Of a stretch of DNA of 26,607 nt, positions 16,485 to 24,547 are shown one piece after another (within the stretch, counting starts at the first letter, position 1; each line of letters opens with the position of its first letter). Made by a program: the position numbers and the translations under genes. This DNA comes from Alphaproteobacteria bacterium UBA1218 (GTDB taxonomy: Bacteria; Pseudomonadota; Alphaproteobacteria; Rs-D84), in the NCBI GenBank assembly GCA_002309215.1, contig DBXG01000020.1, forward strand, positions 16,063 through 42,669, written 5' to 3'. The notes under the pieces were generated by a model. The model was not told the DNA's origin and ran no database searches. It saw only the letters and a program-made list of their open reading frames with translations.

Positions 16485-17294
16485 ATGAAAATTCGCAAGC
16501 AGAATATTTTTAATACAGCATGGGCATGTATCAAATTCATAATGTGGTGGATACTGGTATTCATTTGCGCGTTCGTATTATTGTTTGTTCCAACTGGTAA
16601 TCATTCTGTTAAATTCTTGCGCTTTTTCATGCGTGGTTTTGCATTTATGACCGGTGTAAAGTTTCGTATTCATGGAAAGCTGACAACCAAGCGTCCATTG
16701 CTTTGTGTCTGCAATCATATTTCTGTGTTTGAATTTGCTTCTATGCCAATTGCCTTTGGCGCGTCTTTCTTTGGTAAAAAGGAAATATCACAATGGCCTT
16801 TGGTTGGGTGGATTGCAAAAAAATTCGGTGTTATATTTATTGACCGTCGTCCTTCGCATGCCGCAGAAGCGTTGAATGCAATTAAAACAGAAATGGAAAA
16901 AACCGATCATCCTATGTTCATTTTTCCAGAAGGTACAACAACAAATGGTGCGTATGTAAAACAATTCAAAAGTTCGCTGTTTGATATCGTTGAAAAAACT
17001 GGGATTACTGTGCAACCTGTGGTGATTCATTATCGTTTGCGTGACGGCACAAAAATAAACGAAGAAGATATGGCAAATCATTTTGCATATTTCTGCAACG
17101 ATAAAATGGATCAAGGCCCATTATGCTGTCGTGAACGCAGTGCTTTTGGTCAGATATTTCATATCATGGTTTTGGGTGGATTTTTAGTAGAAGTAGACGT
17201 GTTGCCCGTCCCCGATTTATCGGGTATGGACAGAAAACAAATGGCAGAGACACTCCATAACATAGTGTCAAAAGAATATATGAAAAATAAATAA
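16485..17294 (+). CDS. olsA: Lyso-ornithine lipid O-acyltransferase OlsA (PlsC family)
   Basis: The 269-residue protein has an N-terminal membrane helix (residues about 15-38) and the PlsC-family motifs: CNHISVFEF with His78, a GVIFIDRR motif II, FPEGTTTNG with Glu149 as motif III, and VQPVVIHY as motif IV. It would esterify a fatty acid onto the hydroxyl of lyso-ornithine lipid at the inner membrane. Gene pairing with olsB favours OlsA over PlsC. The first motif reads H-X4-E here, whereas the family standard is H-X4-D, a conservative change at a catalytic position. Start codon is 2 bases after the olsB stop. Confidence 0.8.
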   Translation: MKIRKQNIFNTAWACIKFIMWWILVFICAFVLLFVPTGNHSVKFLRFFMRGFAFMTGVKFRIHGKLTTKRPLLCVCNHISVFEFASMPIAFGASFFGKKEISQWPLVGWIAKKFGVIFIDRRPSHAAEALNAIKTEMEKTDHPMFIFPEGTTTNGAYVKQFKSSLFDIVEKTGITVQPVVIHYRLRDGTKINEEDMANHFAYFCNDKMDQGPLCCRERSAFGQIFHIMVLGGFLVEVDVLPVPDLSGMDRKQMAETLHNIVSKEYMKNK

Positions 17295-17322
17295 TAATTG
17301 AAAAATAAAAAGAGTTATAAAA

Positions 17323-18759
17323 ATGAAAACAGGAATAACACCAACAAGACAAGAAAATTATAGTGAATGGTTTCAGAATTTGGTTGTCGCTGCAGACTTG
17401 GCAGAAAATTCACCTGTTCGTGGTTGTATGACGATAAAACCTTATGGTTGGGCAATATGGGAATTGATGCGCGATGAAATGGACAAACGTATCAAAGCAA
17501 ATGGTGTTTTGAATGCGAACTTCCCTTTGTTAATACCAATTAATTTCTTTAACAAAGAAGCAGAACATGTCGCAGGTTTTGCCAAGGAATGTGCTGTTGT
17601 TACACACCACAGATTGAAAATGATTGATGGAACTCTGCAACCAGATCCAGAATCAAAATTGACAGAACCTTATATTATTCGTCCAACATCTGAAACAATT
17701 ATTGGCGAAGCAATGTCGCGTTGGGTTCAATCGCATCGTGATTTACCACTGAAATTAAATCAATGGGTAAATGTTATGCGTTGGGAAATGCGTCCAAGAT
17801 TATTCTTGCGCACTGCTGAATTTAACTGGCAAGAAGGACACAATGTTTTTGCAACACACGAAGAAGCCAATGAAGATGCGCTGAAAATGTTGAATGTGTA
17901 TGAAGAGTTTATGAATAATGTGTTGGCAATACCTTGCATTGTCGGTGAAAAAACACCAGAAGAAAGATTTGCTGGCGCCGACCATACATATACTACTGAA
18001 CAAATTATGCAAGATGGCAAGGCTTTGCAGGCTGGAACTTCGCATGATTTGGGACAACATTTTGCAAAATCTTTTGATATAAAATATTTAGGAACCGACG
18101 GTAAATTAAATTATGGTTGGACAACTTCGTGGGGAACATCTACACGTATGATGGGTGGATTGTTCATGACACACTCGGACGATGACGGTTTGGTGTTGCC
18201 ACCAATGGTTGCTCCATATCAGGTTGTAATTATCCCAATTGTTCGTGATGAGAACGTAAAAGAATTAAATGCTTTTGCACACAAAGTTGTCGACAAATTA
18301 CGCGAAATAAATGTTCGTGTATTGGTCGATGATTCTGATATGCGTGCACCAGACAAAATGTGGAAATGGATTAAACGCGGTGCACCATTGCGTGTTGAAA
18401 TTGGCGAACGCGAAATGCAGGAAAATACTTTGACAGTAACAAGACGTGATTTGGGCAAATCATCTAAAACAACTCTGTCCGTTCAAGATTTTATAGATTC
18501 CGTTCAACAAACATTAAACACAATGCAACACGATATGTTTGTGGCAGTCCAAGAACGTAATAAAAAATTGATTACAGATGTTAAAGATTTGCAAGAATTG
18601 GAATCCGCTTTGGAATCTGGCAAGATTGGATTTTTCCGTATCAAATACAGTCAAACAACAAATGATGAATTTGATAAATTGATTGAAAAATATAAAATCA
18701 GCAGACGTTGTCTGGACAGAAATGACCCAGATTATGTCTTTGTTGCAAAATCGTATTAA
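17323..18759 (+). CDS. proS: Prolyl-tRNA synthetase, archaeal/eukaryotic-like (ProS type 3) form
   Basis: The 478-residue class II synthetase charges tRNA-Pro. Motif 2 is VMRWEMRPRLFLRTAEFNWQ, LQAGTSHDLGQHF marks the proline pocket, and motif 3 is GTSTRMMGGLFMTHSDDDGL. The early PVRGCMTIKPYGWAIWE, lack of the bacterial editing insertion, and the C-terminal domain ending in VFVAKSY identify the archaeal/eukaryotic-like type, which some bacteria have acquired. In that type the C-terminal domain usually holds a four-cysteine zinc site; here only one Cys (RRCLDRN) remains in that region. It has its own terminator; an AAGAG lies ahead of the ATG. Confidence 0.93.
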   Translation: MKTGITPTRQENYSEWFQNLVVAADLAENSPVRGCMTIKPYGWAIWELMRDEMDKRIKANGVLNANFPLLIPINFFNKEAEHVAGFAKECAVVTHHRLKMIDGTLQPDPESKLTEPYIIRPTSETIIGEAMSRWVQSHRDLPLKLNQWVNVMRWEMRPRLFLRTAEFNWQEGHNVFATHEEANEDALKMLNVYEEFMNNVLAIPCIVGEKTPEERFAGADHTYTTEQIMQDGKALQAGTSHDLGQHFAKSFDIKYLGTDGKLNYGWTTSWGTSTRMMGGLFMTHSDDDGLVLPPMVAPYQVVIIPIVRDENVKELNAFAHKVVDKLREINVRVLVDDSDMRAPDKMWKWIKRGAPLRVEIGEREMQENTLTVTRRDLGKSSKTTLSVQDFIDSVQQTLNTMQHDMFVAVQERNKKLITDVKDLQELESALESGKIGFFRIKYSQTTNDEFDKLIEKYKISRRCLDRNDPDYVFVAKSY

Positions 18760-18760
18760 A

Positions 18761-18789
18761 AAAAGACAGGGTTTAATCCCTGTTTTTTT
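18761..18789 (+). terminator. Rho-independent terminator after proS
   Basis: ACAGGG (18766-18771) and CCCTGT (18778-18783) form a hairpin with a 6-base loop, extended by flanking A and T runs, and TTTTTT follows. Confidence 0.88.
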
Positions 18790-18810
18790 ATCTGAATAAA
18801 ATGTAAAAAA

Positions 18811-18821
18811 TATGATATAAT
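18811..18821 (+). promoter_or_regulatory. Extended -10 promoter of ldh
   Basis: TATGATATAAT is identical to the motif at 12852-12862, with TG one base ahead of a perfect TATAAT. CTGAAT at 18792-18797 is a weak -35 at an 18-bp spacing. Confidence 0.6.
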
Positions 18822-18848
18822 TATACCAATATGGCAAAGGGGGATTTG

Positions 18849-19778
18849 ATGAAAATTGCAATTATTGGTGTTGGGTCTGTTGGGTCGGCTGTTGCGACTG
18901 CTGTGCAGAATACTGGCCTGGCGCACGAAATTGTTTTATACGACCGCGATGGAATTCGCGCACGCGCTGCTGCAGAAGATTTGGGACACGCATCTGCTTT
19001 TTCTTTTGATATAAAAATAAATGCAGCCAGCAATTATCGCGCTATTCGTGGTTCTGACATTGTCATTATTGCAGCAGGCGCAAATCAAAAGCCTGGCGAA
19101 ACCCGCAACGATTTATTGCGTAAAAATACAGATGTTATTACAGATATTGTTCCAAAGGTTATGGAAAACGTAGATGCGAAAAATGTTAAAATTATCGTTG
19201 TCACAAACCCATTGGATGTAATGGTTATGCTGACCCAAAAATTATCTAAATTGCCATCTACGCGTGTTATTGGAACTGGAACAATGCTGGATTCTGCACG
19301 TTTCAAGATTATATTGTCGCGACAACTCGGCATATCTACGCGTTCAATAACTTCGTATGTGTTGGGCGAACATGGCGATTCTTCGGTTATAAATTGGTCT
19401 TCGGTGTGCATTGGCGGAATTGCGTTAGATGATTTTTGCAAACAGGCAAAAATATCCCTGCCCCAGACCACACGTAAAACTATTGAACATCGCGTCAGAA
19501 ATGCAGCATACGAAATTATACAGGGACGTGGCGCAACATGGGACGGAATTGGCGCAGCAGTTGCAGATTTATTGCATGCGATTGTTAACGATGAAAAACG
19601 CATATTGACTGTGTCGACAGTTGATGGTGTCGGAAAAACGGCAGTTGCTATGTCTTTGCCACGTGTTGTTGGTGAACGCGGCGTAGTTATGAATCTGAAA
19701 TCCAAAATGAATTCAGATGAAGCAAATGCTTTGCGCAAAAGCGCGAAAATCATTCGCAAAAACTATGATTTAATCTGA
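18849..19778 (+). CDS. ldh: L-lactate dehydrogenase
   Basis: The start at 18849 is preceded by AAAGGGGGA; an in-frame ATG at 18831 would put this site inside the gene. The 309-residue protein has the NAD-binding IAIIGVGSVGSAVA, the AGANQKPGETR loop with Gln80, VTNPLDVM, and the catalytic GEHGDS with His175. Gln rather than Arg at the specificity position points to lactate rather than malate dehydrogenase. It reduces pyruvate to lactate with NADH, regenerating NAD in fermentative growth. Its promoter and the preceding proS terminator make it an independent unit. The GNAT gene follows after 75 bases. Confidence 0.9.
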   Translation: MKIAIIGVGSVGSAVATAVQNTGLAHEIVLYDRDGIRARAAAEDLGHASAFSFDIKINAASNYRAIRGSDIVIIAAGANQKPGETRNDLLRKNTDVITDIVPKVMENVDAKNVKIIVVTNPLDVMVMLTQKLSKLPSTRVIGTGTMLDSARFKIILSRQLGISTRSITSYVLGEHGDSSVINWSSVCIGGIALDDFCKQAKISLPQTTRKTIEHRVRNAAYEIIQGRGATWDGIGAAVADLLHAIVNDEKRILTVSTVDGVGKTAVAMSLPRVVGERGVVMNLKSKMNSDEANALRKSAKIIRKNYDLI

Positions 19779-19804
19779 GTGAAATCAGTCTTATGGTATA
19801 AAAC

Positions 19805-19848
19805 AAATCCCCCTGGTATTATGTTAGATAAACAATATCGGGGGATTT
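19805..19848 (+). promoter_or_regulatory. Hairpin masking the ribosome-binding site of the small GNAT gene
   Basis: AAATCCCCC at 19805-19813 is perfectly complementary to GGGGGATTT at 19840-19848 around a 26-base loop. The GGGGGA is the only plausible ribosome-binding site for the ATG at 19854. When folded, the site would be closed. The four T's after the stem are too few for a strong terminator. Confidence 0.6.
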
Positions 19849-19853
19849 TCAAT

Positions 19854-20159
19854 ATGACTGACCAAGATATCACTTTTCAATTTTCGGACGATGGTTGCAA
19901 AGTATATGCACTATGTGATGGCAGAAAAATTGGCAGTATATTTTTTGTAAAAATGGGTTCTGATAAAATTATGATTTCAGAATCTGAAATTGAACCCGAC
20001 TATAAAAATTCAGAATTGGAATTACTTTTAACAATGGAAATAATAAAACTGGCACGCGAACAGCATCGCAAAATAATGTCCATATGCCCATATATTACAA
20101 ACATTTTCACAACCCACCCCGAATTTGACGATGTCCGGTTATTGAATAACAGCAGATAA
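19854..20159 (+). CDS. Small GNAT-like acetyltransferase (YjdJ/Acetyltransf_CG type)
   Basis: I choose the ATG at 19854 because GGGGGA lies 8 bases upstream; an open frame reaches back to 19779 but crosses a hairpin. The 102-residue protein has the short GNAT pattern: KVYALCDGRKIGSIFFV, then SELELLLTMEIIKLAREQHRK and ICPYITNIFTTHPEF, which matches the C-P-x(n)-HPEF ending of the small single-domain acetyltransferases. Substrate is unknown. The strand before the helix is weak in the usual acetyl-CoA loop (R/QxxGxG/A is not obvious), so activity is uncertain. Confidence 0.65.
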   Translation: MTDQDITFQFSDDGCKVYALCDGRKIGSIFFVKMGSDKIMISESEIEPDYKNSELELLLTMEIIKLAREQHRKIMSICPYITNIFTTHPEFDDVRLLNNSR

Positions 20160-20192
20160 AAAAAGCACCGCTACAAGATGAACTTGTAGCGG
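20159..20192 (-). terminator. Strong terminator of the minus-strand unknown gene
   Basis: On the minus strand, CCGCTACAAG and CTTGTAGCGG (20192-20183 and 20177-20168) form a perfect 10-bp stem with a 5-base loop, followed by TGC and a run of seven T's. On the plus strand no T tract follows, so it serves the minus-strand gene. A smaller dyad (TTCCG/CGGAA) lies at about 20204-20218. Confidence 0.85.
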
Positions 20193-20224
20193 GACTCCCT
20201 TCCTTCCGTAGACCGGAAACTGTG

Positions 20225-20560
20225 TTATGCAGCCATACGACTTGTTGTCTTGGATTCTGCGTCTTCGGCATCCATAATCTTTTTTGCTTCTGCAAAGACC
20301 ATTTCTTTGACGCGCAAAGCCAATTCTGCCGTTTCTAAACTTTCAGCAGCTACATCAAAATTGTCAGTTCTGATTTGCAATGAAACATAAGCGCCAATCA
20401 ATGCGGGTCTGGACAAATCTTCGATTGAACGTGGCGCATTGTTTTTACCAATGTGTAATTCATCACTCAAAGACACGATTTGACGATCAGCATTAACCCA
20501 AACAGTTGTTGTTAAAACTTTGTTCAAGGCAATCATTATTTCTTTTATATTTTTTGGCAT
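20225..20560 (-). CDS. Small protein of unknown function
   Basis: The start at 20560 follows AAAGGGGGA on the minus strand; a longer frame to 20596 would bury that site. The 111-residue protein is soluble with no signal peptide. It has a helical N-terminus (KNIKEIMIALNKVL), a middle with TVWVNADRQIVSLSDELHIG, and a long Ala/Glu-rich helix near the C-terminus (AAESLETAELALRVKEMVFAEAKKIMDAEDA). I do not recognise a family. It is transcribed alone from a consensus-like promoter about 170 bases upstream and has a strong terminator, so it is probably a well-expressed gene. The long leader carries several short repeats. Confidence 0.75.
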   Translation of the reverse strand: MPKNIKEIMIALNKVLTTTVWVNADRQIVSLSDELHIGKNNAPRSIEDLSRPALIGAYVSLQIRTDNFDVAAESLETAELALRVKEMVFAEAKKIMDAEDAESKTTSRMAA

Positions 20561-20719
20561 GTGGTCCCCCCTTTCTTTATTGTTGTAAAAATCCAAATTT
20601 TTGTATTTACGGGTGTATTTACAATTTTACAATTCAGATTTTTTTATTTTTTTGATTTTCGGCAGATTTCTGCTTTTGTTCAGATTTCTGCCGATTTGAT
20701 TTGTTTGCTCCTTGTCTAT
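20561..20719 (-). promoter_or_regulatory. Long, repetitive 5' leader of the unknown gene
   Basis: About 160 non-coding bases separate the promoter and the start codon. They hold pairs of direct repeats (TGTATTTAC at 20602-20610 and 20614-20622 on the plus strand; CAGATTTCTGC at 20663-20673 and 20681-20691) and an 8-bp inverted repeat, TCGGCAGA at 20659-20666 with TCTGCCGA at 20687-20694. I match no known riboswitch. Confidence 0.5.
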
Positions 20720-20725
20720 ACAAAC

Positions 20726-20755
20726 ATCTTAGAACAAAAACGAATCGGTCGTCAA
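20726..20755 (-). promoter_or_regulatory. Promoter of the minus-strand unknown gene
   Basis: TTGACG (minus strand, 20755-20750) and TAAGAT (20731-20726) are separated by 18 bp. TTGACG is the best -35 box in the window. Confidence 0.6.
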
Positions 20756-20885
20756 GCATAAAATCGAAGAAAAATTAATTATTTCTAAAAAGCCCAGATT
20801 TTCGGGGTGTTTATCTAATATTTTTTATCAAATCTGCATAAAAAATTTTTATATCACAAACTTGTAGAATAAAACATTTTTCCAC
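20756..20885. other. A+T-rich spacer between divergent promoters
   Basis: No gene, repeat or strong structure was seen here. It separates the minus-strand promoter from the promoter of the large cysteine-rich gene. Confidence 0.5.
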
Positions 20886-20914
20886 TTGTAAAGATTATAC
20901 TGATATGATAAAAT
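20886..20914 (+). promoter_or_regulatory. Promoter of the large cysteine-rich protein gene
   Basis: TTGTAA at 20886-20891 and TAAAAT at 20909-20914 are 17 bp apart, with TG at the extended -10 position. The sequence TATGATAAAAT resembles the 11-mers at 12852 and 18811. Confidence 0.6.
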
Positions 20915-20938
20915 TATTTGATAAGGAAGGGTCTGCCC

Positions 20939-23839
20939 ATGAAAAGATTTATTGCTGTGTTAAGTGGTTTATTGTTTTTACCTGCTTTTGCAGAGGTTGC
21001 GCCTGTTTATTACGACGAAATTGTCGAATATACAGATGAACTGATTGATGAGGCAGAAGAACAACCTGTTGAAGAGGAAGCAACAAAACCTGTTGCCACG
21101 AAAAAACCGGTTGTTGTGCAACGTAATGTTGCTGGACGTTCTGTATCACGCGCAATATCAACTGGCACCAGCACGAATTCACGTGTAAATACTGGCACAC
21201 GTGCGGTCGCTTCATCGCCACGAAATGCAACTCAAACACCACGCGGAACCGTATCACGCACAACCAAGACACAAACAGTTTCTGCGCGTCCACAAACCGC
21301 AACACGCGCACGCGCAACTGTGACATCACGCGCTGCTACTGGCTCTACAAGGACAAGTTCGACATCAAAACCCGTAACCGCACGTGTGGCGGCAACAGGC
21401 AACGTAATGTCTGGTGTGCGTACCAATTCTGGAACCCCAAATATGCTGACAGATTCTGGTGATCCATTATATATTTCTGGCACCGCGGCACGTGTCGGAA
21501 CAAATCGTCGTTCCACGACCAGCAGAAACGCATCCATAGGTGGCATCACTACACCAGCATTAACCACAGACGATGTTTCGGAAACGACTTCTACATTGGA
21601 CGCTTTGGCTGAATTGACCGATTATTGCAAGGCACAATATGCCCAATGCATGGATAATTACTGTAATGTTTTAGACGATAATCAGGGTCGTTGTTCTTGT
21701 TCTAACAACATAAAAAGATACGAAAAGACTGAATTGGCGTTAGAGGAAGCATCTGAAAACTTCCAAGACGTTGTCCAAAAGATTAAATATATTGGTTTAA
21801 CTGCATCACAAATTGATTCCCTGTTTGCTGAGACTGAGGCTGAATTAGCCATGAAATCCAGTTCTGATACATCGAATCTGAAGAACAGTTTGGAAAATAT
21901 TAAAAAGAAGATTGTTGATGTATCCAGCAGTAAAAGCAGTACCGGTTTATTGGACGGATTGTCTTTTGATACGGCCGGATTGTTAAGCATGGATTTGTCA
22001 TCTGGTTTTGATTTGAGTTCGTTCTTGAATACCAGCACCAATGTTTCTAACCAACGTGGAACAGCATTATTTAATACTGCAACCCAACGTTGTAAAACTG
22101 CTGTATTAAATTCGTGCGTGTCCCAGGGGGTAGATTCCAAAGTTATAACAAATTCTTATGATTTGGCGATTGACAAACAATGTGTTGCATATGAACGCAG
22201 TTTGAATGATGCGAACGCCGAAATGCGTAGCAATGTTCGTAATGCACAAAATATTTTGCAACAGGCGCGTTTAATGTTGGCTCAGCAAAAGAACGCATAC
22301 GATTTGCGTGGTTGTGTGGCTGCATTGGATGAGTGTATGCAAGATGAATACGTCTGTGGCGATGATTACGAATTATGTTTGGATCCAACCGGAAAATATC
22401 TGGCTAATGGCGAAATTGTAAAGGGCGGCATGCCTGGTATCGCAGGTGGCACATCAAGGAATCAAAATCCTATAGAAGAAGGCACAGGAGAAAACTCTAT
22501 TGATAACTGGACTAGCAAGGGTATGTACGGTTTATATTCTACATGGAATTATAAAAAAGAAGATGACACATTAAATGCATGGGGTAAGGGTGCATCTGAA
22601 AATCTGAGCGGATACATTGATGATCAGGTTACAGCATGGAGTGGTTCTTATAATAATAAAACAAACTCTTCTACTGAATCAGATAAATATATAGCAACAT
22701 ATTTATTGCGTCGTGTTGGATATGTGGACGATAAAGACGAAAACCAAACATACGGTATGTGCGCAAATATCCTGAAACAGTGTCAAAATTATACGTTCGA
22801 CAGCGATAAAAAGAAATACAAGGCCGATAACGACGTTGTTCGTCAGTATTTGTCAGTGGCATTGACCAAGATAAAACTGAAACAAGATGAGATACTTGCC
22901 GATTATGCAGAAACATGTTGGAGTGATGTATCATCATGCCTGTCAACAAATAATTATGATGAAGATGATAAGGGATCAACAGCATCACGAACAGCAATAA
23001 ACGCATGTCGCAGCGAAATATCAACATGTATGTCTGTGACGGGTTCATATCCATCTGATAATGACACATTAAGTTTATCCACCATGGCAGATTGGGTGAA
23101 CGGCAACCTTGACCCAGATAACTACGGGCTGACCAGCTCTGACCAATGTCCATGGCGGGCGATTACACGCATACCTGCAAATGGGGCTATGTGGGAGGAC
23201 GGAATTAAATATCGATCACTTTATATAGAATTGTTATCAGATAATGCTTCCATAAAGCCGTTTGAGGTCACGGGTACCGCTTTAGGTGGCACCCAAAAGT
23301 ACCATACAGATGGGACGCGTGAATATAGATTAGAAGTAAAAACCGCCTTTAATCCAACAACAGGTAAATGCGAATGTCCAGCCATTTCTGGGCGAGCACC
23401 TGTTGATAAAAACGGAACTGCGCATACCGATGGTTCTGTTTATGAAACCATAAACAGCACATATGGTGAAAACATAGATTCAGAATTTGGGTGTACTTAC
23501 AAGATGCACTCTGTATTGTTTAGATTTTATAGGTCCGATCAGTTGATAGATGTGGCAGATATAAACACAATTAAACCAAGTCTAGAAAGAACCCAAAAAG
23601 AAGTCCCAGCGGTAGTAGCTTCAAAAACATACTGGGAATGTGAATGGGCAAAACCTAATGATTACACAGGGGTCGTTTGGTCTAATATAAAGTTAAAACC
23701 GAACAAACAACTATCCACTCAAAACCAAGGTGATGACTCGTTAAGTCCAGAGCAATTTAATCAGTTTTTTGTCTCCGAATTGCCACAATCATTAGCAGAC
23801 TATAACAAATATTTTTACTTTAATTGCACAGAGAAATAA
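20939..23839 (+). CDS. Large exported cysteine-rich protein with switchable C-terminus
   Basis: The start at 20939 follows AAGGAAGGG. The 966-residue protein has a signal peptide (MKRFIAVLSGLLFLPAFA). An acidic stretch follows, then at residues about 53-190 a basic Thr/Ser/Arg/Ala-rich low-complexity region likely to be unfolded and extended. From residue 230 on, cysteines come in CX6C or CX7C pairs (CKAQYAQC, CKTAVLNSC, CVAALDEC, CANILKQC, CWSDVSSC, CRSEISTC) within helical segments, as in disulfide-pinned helical hairpins. The last 230 residues, from about LTSSDQCPWR, form a separate domain containing CECPAISGRAP and ending in DQFFVSELP-like NQFFVSELPQ. An inverted second copy of this domain lies directly downstream. 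I recognise no family. Secretion and cysteine pairing suggest a surface or extracellular protein. Confidence 0.8.
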   Translation: MKRFIAVLSGLLFLPAFAEVAPVYYDEIVEYTDELIDEAEEQPVEEEATKPVATKKPVVVQRNVAGRSVSRAISTGTSTNSRVNTGTRAVASSPRNATQTPRGTVSRTTKTQTVSARPQTATRARATVTSRAATGSTRTSSTSKPVTARVAATGNVMSGVRTNSGTPNMLTDSGDPLYISGTAARVGTNRRSTTSRNASIGGITTPALTTDDVSETTSTLDALAELTDYCKAQYAQCMDNYCNVLDDNQGRCSCSNNIKRYEKTELALEEASENFQDVVQKIKYIGLTASQIDSLFAETEAELAMKSSSDTSNLKNSLENIKKKIVDVSSSKSSTGLLDGLSFDTAGLLSMDLSSGFDLSSFLNTSTNVSNQRGTALFNTATQRCKTAVLNSCVSQGVDSKVITNSYDLAIDKQCVAYERSLNDANAEMRSNVRNAQNILQQARLMLAQQKNAYDLRGCVAALDECMQDEYVCGDDYELCLDPTGKYLANGEIVKGGMPGIAGGTSRNQNPIEEGTGENSIDNWTSKGMYGLYSTWNYKKEDDTLNAWGKGASENLSGYIDDQVTAWSGSYNNKTNSSTESDKYIATYLLRRVGYVDDKDENQTYGMCANILKQCQNYTFDSDKKKYKADNDVVRQYLSVALTKIKLKQDEILADYAETCWSDVSSCLSTNNYDEDDKGSTASRTAINACRSEISTCMSVTGSYPSDNDTLSLSTMADWVNGNLDPDNYGLTSSDQCPWRAITRIPANGAMWEDGIKYRSLYIELLSDNASIKPFEVTGTALGGTQKYHTDGTREYRLEVKTAFNPTTGKCECPAISGRAPVDKNGTAHTDGSVYETINSTYGENIDSEFGCTYKMHSVLFRFYRSDQLIDVADINTIKPSLERTQKEVPAVVASKTYWECEWAKPNDYTGVVWSNIKLKPNKQLSTQNQGDDSLSPEQFNQFFVSELPQSLADYNKYFYFNCTEK
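23128..23158 (+). repeat. Inverted-repeat arm inside the expressed gene
   Basis: This 31-bp sequence matches 24548-24578 on the opposite strand with two mismatches. In both places the same reading frame encodes LTSS-x-QCPWR. It marks the left edge of the segment that could invert. Confidence 0.85.
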
Positions 23840-23840
23840 C

Positions 23841-23874
23841 AAAATTCCCCACCATTTGGTGGGGAAAATTTTTT
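23841..23874. terminator. Shared symmetric terminator between the two C-terminal copies
   Basis: TTCCCCACC (23845-23853) and GGTGGGGAA (23858-23866) form a 9-bp hairpin with a 4-base loop and flanking A and T runs on both sides. It would end transcription of the plus-strand gene and works in either orientation. Confidence 0.85.
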
Positions 23875-24547
23875 ATTCGTCTGTACATTTAAAAGAGTAG
23901 TTCGTTGTCGTCAATGTTGACGGCAGTTCAGAGACAAAAAATTGATCAAACTGTCCTGGACTCATCGAAGAAACACTTTCGTTTTGGTCTTTTAATCCCC
24001 AGCCGGTTTTTAACTGTATGTCAGACCAAGAGAATCCTGTGTACTCCTCAGGTTTGACCCATTTGCAGAGCCAGTACGTTTTGCCTGTGGCTGTTATGTT
24101 TGGGGGCTCGTGCCCATTGTTGTCAAAACTATATTTGATTGTATTTATACTTATCGAAGTTACAGGTGTTGTCGGAAACATAGAGTCACTTTTATAAAAC
24201 TTAAACGTTACTTCGGGAATTGCATAAGTACATCCGTATTCTGTATCTATGTGTTCACCATATGTGCTGTTTATGGTTTCATAAACAGAACCATCGGTAT
24301 ACGCAGTTCCGTTTTTATCAACAGGGGCCCTACCAGAAATGGCTGGACATTCGCATTTACCAGTTTCTGAATTAAAGGCGGTTTTTACTTCTAATCTATA
24401 TTCATGCGTCCCATCTGTATGGTACTTTTGGGTGCCACCTAAAGCAGTATCTGTGACCTCAAAAGGCTTTATGGAAGCATTATCTAATAACAATTCAGTA
24501 TAAAGCGAACTCCCACTCCAGTATATTGAATGCGTAAATCTAATCAT
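23873..24547 (-). pseudogene. Silent inverted C-terminal cassette of the cysteine-rich gene
   Basis: The frame encodes 224 residues (ATG at 24547) homologous to the last 230 residues of the 20939-23839 protein. The central 90 residues (from LLLDNASIKPF to YGCTY) differ at 9 positions, and the nucleotide match is also high. The stretches before it (IRFTHSIYWSGSSLY versus a different sequence) and after it (AIPEVTFKFYKSDSMFPTT versus KMHSVLFRFYRSDQLID) are diverged. No signal peptide, promoter or ribosome-binding site precedes it, and the frame continues upstream through the 31-bp repeat as LTSSAQCPWR. It therefore looks like a stored alternative C-terminus rather than a separate gene. The reading frame is intact, which argues against simple decay. 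Confidence 0.8.

Noticed and set aside
21682..22388. Open frames of 80-150 codons on the minus strand inside the cysteine-rich gene
   Set aside because: They lie entirely opposite a well-supported gene, have no ribosome-binding sites and give unusual compositions; they are shadows.
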